A DNA stretch of 64,000 bases from COE1 sp036310845 (GCA_036310845.1 JAXJRB010000203.1:1-64000), one strand, 5' to 3'; counted from the stretch's first letter, positions 54,041-63,773 are shown. Made by a program: numbers and translations. Notes: generated by a model from the letters alone, not told the origin.

Positions 54041-55117
54041 CTACTGAAATACAATCTTTCTCCCATGAGAGAGTCCATATTCTTCTAATCGTTGCTTGAA
54101 GAATATAACACCTTCCTGATTACCGGATAGGTTATGAAGAATCACGATTCTTACATAAACATCATAGGCCTCTTCACCAAGCATATCGATATCTGCCATC
54201 TGTGTTACCTTTACCAAAGTAAGAAGCGCTTTCAGATTCTCCCCACACTCTTGATAACAACATCCTAATAAATAACTGTATTCTGCTGTATTAGCATACT
54301 CCTGATATTGAAGCAAATGTTTTAATGCATCTTCACTTCGATTTACTTTTCGCATAATTCTCGCATAAGCAGGAATTGCCACCTTCATGTATCCTTTCCT
54401 TATATCCGGATTCATGCCAAAGCAACGTTCTATCGCTACTGCTGCCTCTTCATATCGATGTAAAATATAATAAGACTGTGCTATCTGAAAATACAAATAA
54501 TCATCATAAGCATTTTCCCCAAGCGCAGACTGTAATAGTTCTAGATTACGCTCCTGTTTTTGTAGCATTTCCTCTTCTGGTAAATCATAACCATGATGTT
54601 CTACCATAACCGGCATTTTGAAGGTATATAGTACTACCTTATCATCTAATGCCGCATCCTTTGGTGTGATCTGTTCATGAATACGAAAACGGTATTCATA
54701 GAAATTCCGATTATACAGCCGTGGTACCTCATCTATGTGATAAGTCTGCTCCCCATTTGACTGCGTATGCAGATTTTTTATCTTCATCATTCCTACCTGA
54801 TGAGCATGCTTCTGCATACACATTCTTACTGCCTGTATATCCAGCTCTTTTACATATTCATCGCAATCTACCACCAAAATCCAGTTGTTTTTTGCTTTGG
54901 ATGCTGCAAAATTTCTTGCAGCACTGAAATCATTAATCCATTCAAAATCAAATACTTGATCCGTATATTTTAATGCAATGTCTCTTGTTCTATCATTAGA
55001 TCCAGTATCTACCACCACAATTTCCATCCCAAATGGCAAAAGGTGTCTTAAACACTGTTCTATATACTTTTCTTCGTTTTTTGCAATGATGCACACACTA
55101 ACCGGTAGCTTTGCCAT
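54041..55117 (-). CDS. GT2 glycosyltransferase with TPR-like C-terminus
   Basis: 358 residues from the ATG at 55117, with AAAGGGGAG upstream. GT-A core: VSVCIIAKNEEKYIEQCL, VVVDTGSNDRT, DFEWINDFSAARNFAASK and the metal-binding VVDCDEYVKELD. The C-terminal ~170 residues are TPR-like helices (AQSYYILHRYEEAAVAIERC, YLLGCCYQECGENLKALL). About half identical by eye to the next gene, which suggests duplication. Its position right after the flagellins makes flagellin the likely acceptor. Confidence 0.88.
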   Translation of the reverse strand: MAKLPVSVCIIAKNEEKYIEQCLRHLLPFGMEIVVVDTGSNDRTRDIALKYTDQVFDFEWINDFSAARNFAASKAKNNWILVVDCDEYVKELDIQAVRMCMQKHAHQVGMMKIKNLHTQSNGEQTYHIDEVPRLYNRNFYEYRFRIHEQITPKDAALDDKVVLYTFKMPVMVEHHGYDLPEEEMLQKQERNLELLQSALGENAYDDYLYFQIAQSYYILHRYEEAAVAIERCFGMNPDIRKGYMKVAIPAYARIMRKVNRSEDALKHLLQYQEYANTAEYSYLLGCCYQECGENLKALLTLVKVTQMADIDMLGEEAYDVYVRIVILHNLSGNQEGVIFFKQRLEEYGLSHGRKIVFQ

Positions 55118-55149
55118 GTTGCTCCCCTTTCTACACAATAGCATTCCTA

Positions 55150-56220
55150 TCAGCTATTAATCACTCTTTCTTTTTCTTTTCTACACATATCATATTTTCC
55201 CTGAAAAAGATTAGCCATCTTCTCATCACCCATATCTCTATATAGTCTAATGATATGCTCATAGCAATGCATAAGGCTCTCTCCCAATGTATCAACATCA
55301 GGAAGCATTGTCGTCTTTACATATAACAGCAATGCTTTTAAAGGTTGATTATTATCCAATAGTACACTAGCATGCATAAAAACAAATTTCGCAGTCTTAC
55401 ATTGATCTGAATACCTATCCATAAGTGCCAAAGCATCCTTTTCACGTCCTACCTTTACATATCCCTTCGCAAGTGACATAATCAAAACCTGTACATAGAT
55501 ATATTCTGCTGATGGTTCTTCCTCCAGAGCTTTTTCATAAAACTCAACCGCTTTTTCAATATTTCCTAAGATAAATTCTGACTGTCCAATCTGAAATAAG
55601 GTATATGGTTCCTTCGGATTCTTTTCCAGATTTACATAGAGAAGCTGTAGATTACGCTCCTGTTTCTCTCGCATCTCTTCCGGTGGTAATGCATATCCAT
55701 GATGTACAACTTCTGTCGGTATTAAAAAACATTGCATCATTTCTGCTCTTTTCTTCAAGTCAATAGCACATACCTGCTCATGAATCGGATTATCAAAGGT
55801 ATAGAAGTTCCTGTTATATAGTCTGGTAACATCATCCGAACCATAACCCTGATTTCCATCTGCATCAATAATGAGATTTTTTAATCGAATGACTCCTGTA
55901 TACTGTGGAAACTTCTGCATCATGATACGTAATGTCTTTGTATCCATACTATTTACATATTCATCACAGTCAAGGGCAAGTATCCAGTTGTTGGATGCAT
56001 GGGCTGCACAGAAGTTTCTTGCTGCACTAAAATCGTTAATCCATTCAAAGTCCAAGACCTTATCTGCATATTTTGAAGCAATTTCCTTTGTCCTGTCCGT
56101 AGAACCTGTATCGGTAACAATAATCTCGAATCCATATGGTTGTAATCGTTTTAAACATTCTTCGATGTACTTCTCTTCATTTTTGGCAATGATACAAACT
56201 GATATTGGTATCTTAGACAT
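55150..56220 (-). CDS. GT2 glycosyltransferase with TPR-like C-terminus
   Basis: 356 residues from the ATG at 56220, with AAAAGGGG upstream. Same architecture as its neighbour at 54041: VCIIAKNEEKYIEECLKRL, VTDTGSTDRT, DFEWINDFSAARNFCAAH and ALDCDEYVNSMD, then TPR-like repeats (GQSEFILGNIEKAVEFYEKA). It lies 32 bases upstream of that gene and 97 bases past the hairpin that follows the last flagellin. A soluble GT with TPRs could bind flagellin monomers before export; this is inference. Confidence 0.88.
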   Translation of the reverse strand: MSKIPISVCIIAKNEEKYIEECLKRLQPYGFEIIVTDTGSTDRTKEIASKYADKVLDFEWINDFSAARNFCAAHASNNWILALDCDEYVNSMDTKTLRIMMQKFPQYTGVIRLKNLIIDADGNQGYGSDDVTRLYNRNFYTFDNPIHEQVCAIDLKKRAEMMQCFLIPTEVVHHGYALPPEEMREKQERNLQLLYVNLEKNPKEPYTLFQIGQSEFILGNIEKAVEFYEKALEEEPSAEYIYVQVLIMSLAKGYVKVGREKDALALMDRYSDQCKTAKFVFMHASVLLDNNQPLKALLLYVKTTMLPDVDTLGESLMHCYEHIIRLYRDMGDEKMANLFQGKYDMCRKEKERVINS

Positions 56221-56316
56221 GCTAATCCCCTTTTCTGTATATTTATTATGTAATCCTTTGTATTGTATCACATATTTTTTGTTTTTTCTATAATTTTCAG
56301 AAAATATAATAATAAA

Positions 56317-56345
56317 AAGGCCTGTTCACCCTGGAGACAGACCTT
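56317..56345 (-). terminator. terminator after the third flagellin
   Basis: Stem AAGGCCTGT / ACAGACCTT (one mismatch) with T5 and an AT-rich tract on the minus-strand exit. Some readthrough into the GT genes would be needed unless they have their own promoter. Confidence 0.82.
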
Positions 56346-56361
56346 ATAAACATTATATATA

Positions 56362-58026
56362 TTATTGTAGTAGAGAAAGAACGCCCTCGTTCGCTTGATT
56401 TGCCTGCGCAAGCATGGACTGTCCTGCCTGTTGCAAAATATTAGCATTTGCATAGCGAACCATCTCTTCTGCCATATCCGTATCACGAATTGCAGATTCT
56501 GCTGCTGTTGTATTTTCTACAATATTATCAAGATTTCTTACCGTATGATCCAGACGGTTCTGTACCGCACCAAGAGCTGAACGCTGCCTTGATATCTTCT
56601 GCAATGCCTCATCTACCACATCAACAGCATCTGTTGCATTATTACCTGTTTCATCGACAATACCGATATTATAGCTTGTAAGCATATCAATACCTAATCC
56701 TGCCGAAGTAAGCGTATCAATCGTTGCAGAAATCTTATTCTTTCTATCACTTTGTGCGCCTACATGCAGATTAAATGTCAGACCTTCTGCAATCTGTTTG
56801 GATGATTGGGTAATATAATCTTCAATAGTAAGAACCGCTTCTCCCGGACTTGTCATCTGCTGAGCAAGTGTCACACTGGTAAATACCTCATCTGTTGCTC
56901 TTGCCTGAGAGGTTTTATACAGTCCGCCCTTATAATTACCTTGTTCATCAAAATATAAATGCAATGCAACTCCTGATATTTCCTCGCCATCCGCATTATA
57001 CAGCTTCTGCATGCTTTCATCAATTTCCAGCTTTTCATCATCCCATTCAAAGGCTGTATTATTCGTAATCTGTTCCAGCACCTTTTTACCTGTACTCTGT
57101 GCTCTGAAAGAATCCACGTAATCAACAAGTCGATACTGATCCTTCATGGCATTTTCATCATCCAGATATTTTGTCATGGCAGTCCCACTGGTCACTCTTG
57201 TAATGGTACTGTTCTCCGTATTATAGATGAACAGCTCCTGCTTTGCCTTTACTACCGATGTAGTTCCATCAATATATAAATCATCACCACTGGATACATT
57301 AGAATCCAGTTCTACATTAATAAACGCTGTATAAGAAGCAGTATTGAGTGCAGCCTTTCCCCTGTTATCTGCTGTGGTATCCTTTTCCAGATATTTTGTC
57401 ATATCGCTACCTGAACTTATCTTATCTGCACCTAGCGCTATACTTGGACCAGAGCTTAGAATTTCAGAAGAAACCGTATACAAATTATTGGTTCCTGTAT
57501 AATTGATGCAATAGGTAGTCGGAGTACCAACATATCCATTTGGGACATTATTTCTTGTATAAGTTGTTGAATAATTTGTAATATATACGCTTGTTGTTGC
57601 CCCTGTCTGGTCTCCCTTAAGCAGATACGTCTCATTGAATTTGGTAGTCTCAGCAATTCTATCAACCTCTGATACCAACTGATCTATCTCATCCTGAATA
57701 TACTGACGATCAGAAATGGAATTCGTCCCATTTGCTGCCTGAACACACAGTTCATTCATTCTCTGAAGCATATCCTGTACCTCAGCCAGCGCTCCTTCCG
57801 CTGTCTGTACACAGGAAATACCATCCTCTGCATTGGCAGCCGCCTGCGTAAGACCTCTTACCTGCTTTCTCATCTTTTCTGAAATTGCAAGACCAGCCGC
57901 ATCATCAGCTGCCCTATTGATTCGATAACCACTGGAAAGCTTCTCTGTGGAACCTGAAACAGTCTTTGTCGTAAGCCCCAGCATTCTGTTAGCATTCATC
58001 GCCTGTAAATTATGTTGTACTACCAT
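56362..58026 (-). CDS. flagellin (third of three)
   Basis: 554 residues. N-terminal D0/D1: MVVQHNLQAMNANRMLG, TEKLSSGYRINRAADDAAGL, and LQRMNELCVQAANGTNS. C-terminal D1/D0: RSALGAVQNRLDHTVRNLDN, RDTDMAEEMVRYANANILQQ, MLAQANQANEGVLSLLQ. The middle ~270 residues are a surface-exposed variable domain that aligns with the other two copies with many changes and gaps. ATG after AGGGGAG. A strong hairpin (58051-58079) lies in its leader. No sigma-28 promoter was found, so it may depend on readthrough from the upstream flagellin. Confidence 0.97.
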   Translation of the reverse strand: MVVQHNLQAMNANRMLGLTTKTVSGSTEKLSSGYRINRAADDAAGLAISEKMRKQVRGLTQAAANAEDGISCVQTAEGALAEVQDMLQRMNELCVQAANGTNSISDRQYIQDEIDQLVSEVDRIAETTKFNETYLLKGDQTGATTSVYITNYSTTYTRNNVPNGYVGTPTTYCINYTGTNNLYTVSSEILSSGPSIALGADKISSGSDMTKYLEKDTTADNRGKAALNTASYTAFINVELDSNVSSGDDLYIDGTTSVVKAKQELFIYNTENSTITRVTSGTAMTKYLDDENAMKDQYRLVDYVDSFRAQSTGKKVLEQITNNTAFEWDDEKLEIDESMQKLYNADGEEISGVALHLYFDEQGNYKGGLYKTSQARATDEVFTSVTLAQQMTSPGEAVLTIEDYITQSSKQIAEGLTFNLHVGAQSDRKNKISATIDTLTSAGLGIDMLTSYNIGIVDETGNNATDAVDVVDEALQKISRQRSALGAVQNRLDHTVRNLDNIVENTTAAESAIRDTDMAEEMVRYANANILQQAGQSMLAQANQANEGVLSLLQ

Positions 58027-58050
58027 CTCGTCTCTCCCCTTATATTTTCA

Positions 58051-58079
58051 CAGCATAAAGTCCCCTATCCTTTATGCTG
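58051..58079 (-). promoter_or_regulatory. stem-loop in the leader of the third flagellin
   Basis: A perfect 10-bp stem CAGCATAAAG / CTTTATGCTG with a 9-base loop, ending 24 bases before the start codon and without a T tract. It may protect the mRNA or mark a processing site. Confidence 0.55.
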
Positions 58080-58105
58080 TCATTCTTCCTACCTTATTTA
58101 TGAAA

Positions 58106-58135
58106 GCGCCAAGCAACATATCATGTGCCTGGCGC
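58106..58135 (-). terminator. hairpin after the second flagellin
   Basis: Stem GCGCCAAGCA / TGTGCCTGGCGC (imperfect) with only a weak T tract. It could be a leaky terminator between flagellin genes. Confidence 0.6.
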
Positions 58136-58146
58136 CAAGTAAACTG

Positions 58147-59856
58147 TTACTGTAATAAGCTAAGAACTCCTTCATTTGACTGATTCGCCTGTGCAAGCAT
58201 AGACTGACCTGCCTGTAAAAGAATGTTGTTATTAGCATATGCTACCATCTCTTCTGCCATATCCGTATCACGAATCTGTGATTCTGCAGCAGTTGTATTC
58301 TCTACAATATTATCCAAGTTATTAATGGTATGATCCAATCGGTTCTGAACCGCACCAAGGGCAGCTCTTTGCCTTGATACCATCTGTAGTGCATCCGCAA
58401 TGACATCAATCGCATCGGTAGCATTTTCTCCCGTGGTATCAACAATACCGATATTATAGCTTGCAAGCTTGTCTACACCAAGTCCTGCTGAGGTAAGTGT
58501 ATCTAATGTGATATCAATCTTATTTGCTCTGTCTGAGTCAGCACCTGCCTGTAATCTTACATCAAGGCTTGATGCTACCTTTTGAGAAGACTGTGTGATA
58601 TATGCATTGATTGTTGCAGTAGTATAATTCGTTCCGGATACACTATTAAGACCTGCTGCATCTGCGGCTTCCTGACTTGCAAATACCTCATCAATTGCTC
58701 TTGCCTGAGAAGTGGTGAACAGACCACCTGTATAGTTACCATTCTCATCGAAATACTTATTCAAAGCCACTCCTGATACTTCCTTACCATCAGCATCGTA
58801 GAGCTTCTTCATGGATACATCTCTTTCAATGTACTTATCGGTCCACGTAAATGCTGTTCCACCAAAAACATCTTCCGCAACTCTTGTAGATGATTTGCCG
58901 GTAGCTGCACCTCCATTCAAGGCAGCAATCTTAGCATTATCACCATATAAGACATCGGTAAGTCTGTACTTATCCTTCATGGTATTATCATTATTCAGAT
59001 ACTCTGTCATCTCTGTATCCTTGGTCACTCGTGTCATAGTACCATTGTCTGTATTATAGATAAATAAATCCCTCTTTGCCTTAACTACTGAGGTGGAAGT
59101 ATCCACTGCCAAGTCTTCTCCGGCTGCTGTAGTTCTAGAATCAAGCTCAATATTAACAAAAGCTACATAAGATGCAGTATCCAACACTGCATTTGCTTTA
59201 TTCTCATCACCCTGAACCATATACTCTGTAATATCGTCATCCCTTGCAATCGTATCTGCCGCTAAGGAAATATTAGAGCTAGAATCATAAATAGATGCAG
59301 AAACCACATATACATTATTGGTTCCTGTATAGTTTACCTTATATTCCGGCACCGCTTTTGTCTGCGCATTATTTACATGATTTTTTGTATATGTAACGGA
59401 ATAATTCGTCATGTAAACCGTTTTTTCCGGTTTCGCCGAATCACCCTTTAATAAATAGGTCTCGTTGAACTTGGTTGTCTCTGCAACACGATCAATTTCT
59501 GAAATCAGCTGATCGAATTCGTCCTGAATGTACTGACGGTCAGTTTCTGAATTGGTTCCATTTGCCGCCTGAACAGCTAATTCATTCATTCTCTGAAGCA
59601 TATCCTGTACCTCAGCCAGCGCTCCTTCCGCTGTCTGTACACAGGAGATACCATCTTCTGCATTGGCAGATGCCTGATCAAGACCACGAATCTGCTTTCT
59701 CATCTTTTCTGAGATTGCAAGTCCTGCTGCATCATCTGCTGCTCTGTTAATACGATATCCACTTGATAATTTCTCTGTAGAACCTGCATTCGACTTTGCA
59801 TTGATTCCTAACATTCTGTTAGCGTTCATCGCCTGTAAATTGTGTTGTACGACCAT
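58147..59856 (-). CDS. flagellin (second of three)
   Basis: 569 residues, the longest copy. The conserved ends match the other copies (MVVQHNLQAMNANRMLG at the start, ALGAVQNRLDHTINNLDNIV and MLAQANQSNEGVLSLLQ at the end). The variable centre has an extra segment (GGAATGKSSTRVAEDVFGG) not present in the others. ATG after AAAGGGAG. A sigma-28-like promoter lies at 59944-59970. Confidence 0.97.
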   Translation of the reverse strand: MVVQHNLQAMNANRMLGINAKSNAGSTEKLSSGYRINRAADDAAGLAISEKMRKQIRGLDQASANAEDGISCVQTAEGALAEVQDMLQRMNELAVQAANGTNSETDRQYIQDEFDQLISEIDRVAETTKFNETYLLKGDSAKPEKTVYMTNYSVTYTKNHVNNAQTKAVPEYKVNYTGTNNVYVVSASIYDSSSNISLAADTIARDDDITEYMVQGDENKANAVLDTASYVAFVNIELDSRTTAAGEDLAVDTSTSVVKAKRDLFIYNTDNGTMTRVTKDTEMTEYLNNDNTMKDKYRLTDVLYGDNAKIAALNGGAATGKSSTRVAEDVFGGTAFTWTDKYIERDVSMKKLYDADGKEVSGVALNKYFDENGNYTGGLFTTSQARAIDEVFASQEAADAAGLNSVSGTNYTTATINAYITQSSQKVASSLDVRLQAGADSDRANKIDITLDTLTSAGLGVDKLASYNIGIVDTTGENATDAIDVIADALQMVSRQRAALGAVQNRLDHTINNLDNIVENTTAAESQIRDTDMAEEMVAYANNNILLQAGQSMLAQANQSNEGVLSLLQ

Positions 59857-59943
59857 AATATTATACTCCCTTTCTTCCTAGTTCTTGTCTTTTTTGAGTC
59901 CCCTCATTCCTACTGCGTTAACGTAATTTGGTTTACGATATGT

Positions 59944-59970
59944 ATATCGGTTAAATTTTCTGAAAATTAA
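59944..59970 (-). promoter_or_regulatory. sigma-28-like promoter of the second flagellin
   Basis: Minus-strand CCGATAT (59944-59950) preceded by 16 bases and TTAA (59967-59970); the flagellar sigma factor consensus is TAAA-N15-GCCGATAA. The AT-rich sequence between it and the gene has nothing else recognisable. Confidence 0.6.
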
Positions 59971-60034
59971 TAGATTTGCATATACTTTTTAAATAATTTG
60001 TTCAAATAATATATTTACCGTATTTTCGCAAATG

Positions 60035-60063
60035 AAAAGACCAGACGTAACATCTGGCCTCTT
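60035..60063 (-). terminator. terminator after the first flagellin
   Basis: Stem with CCAGA / TCTGG core (one bulge further out), followed by TTTTC on the minus strand. Confidence 0.7.
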
Positions 60064-60094
60064 GGAGTATTTATTAGGTTTTTAAACGCAAATC

Positions 60095-61675
60095 TTACTG
60101 TAACAGAGCGGTAACTCCCTGATTTGCCTGATTTGCCTGTGCAAGCATTGACTGACCTGCCTGAAGAAGAACGTTGTTATTGGAATAAGCAACCATTTCT
60201 TCAGCCATATCAGTATCACGAATAGCAGATTCAGCTGCCTGTGTATTCTCAACAATATTATCTAAGTTCTTGATTGTATGCTCTAATCTGTTCTGAACAG
60301 CACCAAGTGCGGATCTCTGTGTAGAAACCTTCTGTAATGCCTCAGCAATCACATCGATTGCATCTGTAGCATTATCACCTGTTTCGTCTACGATACCTAC
60401 CATGGAACTGCTAATCTTGCTAACACCTAATGCAGCAGATGACATGGTTTCGATGGTTGCTGTAATCTTGTTGGTTCTGTCAGAATCTGCACCAACATGA
60501 AGTGTAAAGCTTAACTTCTCAGCCACCTTTTCTGAGGATACGTTTACATAATCCATAATTTCATCTTCTGTAATCGCATCGGTTGCATTGGAATCAAGGA
60601 ATAATCCACCTAAATAATTTCCATTGTCATTGAAATAGTTATTCAATGCCATACCGGATACTACCTTTCCATCTGCATTATACAGCTTGTACTGGGAAAC
60701 ATCGCCACGGAAAGAATTTTCGTCTATATCAGCTACCTCAGCACCATTACAATCAAGTCCTGAACCATCTACTGTATCAAGCATACGATAGCGTTCCTTC
60801 ATCTGGAAATCACCATTTTTAATCTCCACATACTTTGATAAATCTTCGTTTACAGCCACATGAATGATAGACTCTGTCTCTGTATCAAAAATAAAAGACT
60901 GTTCTGCACTATCCAAAATCATGCCTTCATCATCTACTGAAAGATTATCTGTTGTTAAAGTAGTATTCTTAAATGCCACATAGCTTGTGGTATCAAAGGC
61001 AACAGAATCTACTGCAGAACTTGCTCCTACTGTACCACCTGAGAGATAGTCTGTGTAATCGTCACCCTTTTTGATAACATCAGCTGATAATGGACTGCTA
61101 GCCTTCGCATCGATGATGCTGGCAGAAACCACATAAACATTATCGGTTCCATTGTAATTAATCATCTTATCATCATCCACTCTAGACTTGCCTGTTAAGT
61201 CAATCGTGTCATCAGTTGCATAATTATAGGTGTATACTAATCGATCTTCTGCGTCTTCATCGCCCTTTAATAAATAAATCTCATTGAACTTGGTTGTCTC
61301 TGAAACTCTATCAATCTCAGACACCAGCTGATCTAACTCGTCCTGAATGTACTGACGGTCTGTTGTGGAGTTTGTTCCATTTGCCGCCTGAACTACGAGT
61401 TCATTCATTCTCTGAAGCATATCCTGTACTTCTGCTAACGCACCTTCTGCTGTCTGAACACAGGAGATTCCATCTTCTGCATTGGCAGATGCCTGATCAA
61501 GTCCTCTGATCTGTTTTCTCATTTTCTCTGAAATTGCTAATCCTGCTGCATCATCCGCTGCACGGTTAATACGATAACCAGATGACAGCTTTTCTGTTGA
61601 AGTAGCTGATGCCTTCTGTGTGATACCCAGCATTCTGTTGGCGTTCATTGCCTGTAAATTGTGTTGTACGACCAT
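60095..61675 (-). CDS. flagellin (first of three)
   Basis: 526 residues, the shortest copy. Conserved ends: MVVQHNLQAMNANRMLG, LQRMNELVVQAANGTNSTTD, and at the C-terminus MLAQANQANQGVTALLQ. The LQRMNEL stretch keeps the Arg and Glu of the TLR5-contacting site known from Salmonella FliC, but other positions differ. The variable centre is shorter and differs most from the other copies. ATG after AGAGGAGG. A sigma-28-like promoter lies at 61765-61792. Confidence 0.97.
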   Translation of the reverse strand: MVVQHNLQAMNANRMLGITQKASATSTEKLSSGYRINRAADDAAGLAISEKMRKQIRGLDQASANAEDGISCVQTAEGALAEVQDMLQRMNELVVQAANGTNSTTDRQYIQDELDQLVSEIDRVSETTKFNEIYLLKGDEDAEDRLVYTYNYATDDTIDLTGKSRVDDDKMINYNGTDNVYVVSASIIDAKASSPLSADVIKKGDDYTDYLSGGTVGASSAVDSVAFDTTSYVAFKNTTLTTDNLSVDDEGMILDSAEQSFIFDTETESIIHVAVNEDLSKYVEIKNGDFQMKERYRMLDTVDGSGLDCNGAEVADIDENSFRGDVSQYKLYNADGKVVSGMALNNYFNDNGNYLGGLFLDSNATDAITEDEIMDYVNVSSEKVAEKLSFTLHVGADSDRTNKITATIETMSSAALGVSKISSSMVGIVDETGDNATDAIDVIAEALQKVSTQRSALGAVQNRLEHTIKNLDNIVENTQAAESAIRDTDMAEEMVAYSNNNVLLQAGQSMLAQANQANQGVTALLQ

Positions 61676-61764
61676 ATTATTTATCCTCCTCTAGTAACAG
61701 CTCTGCGGCATCCATTCCTTCAAGCAACATAATCTCATTAACCGTAAATCCATTTACGTAAATT

Positions 61765-61792
61765 ATATCGGAAGATATTGTCAGAATATTTA
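61765..61792 (-). promoter_or_regulatory. sigma-28-like promoter of the first flagellin
   Basis: Minus-strand TAAA (61789-61792), 17 bases, CCGATAT (61765-61771). The leader of about 80 bases ends in the AGAGGAGG ribosome binding site. Confidence 0.65.
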
Positions 61793-61876
61793 GGGTTTTT
61801 ATTAATATTTTTTAAGATAATTATTTATTATAAACATTTTGCACAATTAAAGTCCGCACATGGCGTGCAAACTAAA

Positions 61877-61900
61877 AAGAAGGTGTTTTTCGACCTTCTT
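61877..61900 (-). terminator. terminator of the AAA/PD-(D/E)XK gene at 61910
   Basis: Stem AAGAAGGT / ACCTTCTT with an 8-base loop and a T run on the minus strand. Confidence 0.85.
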
Positions 61901-61909
61901 CTTACCTTA

Positions 61910-63460
61910 CTATATTTTTTCTATCACACAAGTATGCTTCTTATCAGTCCTATCATAACTGATGCCCACTAATATTACACTTTCAGCAAACTCTTTAGCC
62001 TTTTGAATATAATTCTTGTCCTTAATCTGCTCTAGTGCCTTTTGACAGGACGTATCCACCTTCAATTCCAAAATAATCGCTGTTTTACCTTGCTTCTTGG
62101 GTAAAAACAGGTAATCACAATATCCTTTTCCACTCTTTGATTCTCGCTCTATAAAATAATCTTTTCTTGCATAAAGATAACATAAGGTAATCACACAAGA
62201 CAAAGCATTTTCATCATTATATTGTAAAAAAGGAATCTCCCTATCATGTACTTCTTCCAAAATAGAAGTCACCTTCTCGTCATCACAGGCTAGCGTTGCC
62301 TCCAACATCTCCTTCGACTTATCTACAATTTCCTTCACCTCTCCCATGCTGTCCCGCGACAACACTCTCTGAAATTTCTCCATTAATTCATGATTAGGAA
62401 TCCTTAGCAAGCCATCATAATACGATAAGAATCCAAATACTACCATAGCAGATAATATCTCATCTCTAGTATTCAACTGTGGTTCCATGGCACTATATCC
62501 TTGTAAATCCACCTCCACAGGAATTCCCGCTATCATCTTCACAACATCTTCTCTTACCGCTTCTGTATTATACTCTATATATTCCGCAATCTCATTCATT
62601 GGTCCCGTTTCCGTCCAATAGTTCAGGCAAACACCATCTGTTAAAGCAGCATTTACCGATCTTGGGTTAAACAAATGTCTGCCATCACTCAAATAATATC
62701 CATCATACCAATATGCCAATTCCTCATAGCTTATCGTCTTATATTCTTTACAGAGCTCTCTTACCTCATCCTCACTTATTCCAAAATACAAATCATATAT
62801 ATGATCATTCATGAAATGATACTCTTTGAACATATTCAGCTCCGAACCGCTAGAATACTTCACAATAGGCAATACACCTGTCATATATGCCAATTCTACA
62901 TAGGGCTGATCCTTTAGCAGATTCTTTATGAAAAAAAGATAATCCTTCTTATCCTGTTTCGTCATAAAGCTTTTATAAAAAACAGAATCCCACTCATCAA
63001 AAATAAAAATAAAGGCTTCTCCTGTATCCCTAAGTATCTCACTTAACGAAGAATAAGCTCCCTGTACAAGTGCTGGAAAGCTCTCTTGTAAATCTCTCTG
63101 CAATCTTTCTCTAATGGCATTTATATAGTCCTGATAATTCTTGCAACAATCCGGCATTCTGCTAAAATCTATAAAAATAACATTATGCTTATTTCTATGC
63201 TTCTCATAACCTTCTGTTTTCGCAATATCCAGCTTCTCAAACAAAGGAGTACTATCAAGGCCTTTCGTATAATATGCACCTAACATATGTGCATTCACAG
63301 ACTTTCCAAAGCGCCTTGGTCTGGTAAGACAAATATATTGACTTCCAGTTCCTATCTTTTTAGAAATCTTAGAAATCAGCATGCTCTTATCCACATAAAT
63401 TTCACTATTCAATGCTTTCTGAAATAATCTATATGTGCTGTCTGTATTCAAATAGTTCAT
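61910..63460 (-). CDS. AAA-ATPase-like protein with C-terminal PD-(D/E)XK nuclease domain
   Basis: 516 residues; ATG after AAGGAGTG. Walker A-like RPRRFGKS (48-55), Walker B AFIFIFDEWDSVFY, C-terminal GKGYCDYLFLP followed by AIILELKVD (D...ExK). It resembles the gene at 46847 in length and motifs. It is divergent from the Rpn gene starting at 63774; the 313-base gap between them contains the conserved Rpn promoter block. Function not established. Confidence 0.88.
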   Translation of the reverse strand: MNYLNTDSTYRLFQKALNSEIYVDKSMLISKISKKIGTGSQYICLTRPRRFGKSVNAHMLGAYYTKGLDSTPLFEKLDIAKTEGYEKHRNKHNVIFIDFSRMPDCCKNYQDYINAIRERLQRDLQESFPALVQGAYSSLSEILRDTGEAFIFIFDEWDSVFYKSFMTKQDKKDYLFFIKNLLKDQPYVELAYMTGVLPIVKYSSGSELNMFKEYHFMNDHIYDLYFGISEDEVRELCKEYKTISYEELAYWYDGYYLSDGRHLFNPRSVNAALTDGVCLNYWTETGPMNEIAEYIEYNTEAVREDVVKMIAGIPVEVDLQGYSAMEPQLNTRDEILSAMVVFGFLSYYDGLLRIPNHELMEKFQRVLSRDSMGEVKEIVDKSKEMLEATLACDDEKVTSILEEVHDREIPFLQYNDENALSCVITLCYLYARKDYFIERESKSGKGYCDYLFLPKKQGKTAIILELKVDTSCQKALEQIKDKNYIQKAKEFAESVILVGISYDRTDKKHTCVIEKI

Positions 63461-63574
63461 AAGCTGTCACTCCTTCTTCGTCAGACCCTGATTCCCTCAT
63501 TATTATAAACTATATTTATTATATCAAACGCAAAGATTCGTGTCTACGCCCCCCATTTTTTGTTTATGGCCTGT

Positions 63575-63715
63575 AATAATAAAAAATATTTAAACTAAAC
63601 GCAAATTATTACATTTCAATTTTACAAGCCTCCATTATCATGCTATAGTAAAGCAACATTTCATGAAATGCACGTCATAATACCTGTATTCACAGGGAAA
63701 TTCCAAAAGAGAATT
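63575..63715 (+). promoter_or_regulatory. Rpn-gene promoter/operator element, copy B
   Basis: TTTACA (63621-63626), 17-base spacer, TATAGT (63644-63649), then the palindrome CATTTCATGAAATG (63657-63670) and CCTGTATTCACAGG hairpin. Aligned with the minus strand of 44940-45073 it is the same element, with the same spacing. The 60 bases between it and the start codon at 63774 are not conserved. Confidence 0.8.
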
Positions 63716-63773
63716 CGTAAATCAGAGTTTTTCATTGAGAGAATGACCTGATTCGTTTATAATGGAGGTACAA

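Noticed and set aside
46847..63460. AAA/PD-(D/E)XK and Rpn genes as insertion sequences with terminal inverted repeats
   Set aside because: Conserved flanking segments exist, but no matching inverted ends or target duplications were found.
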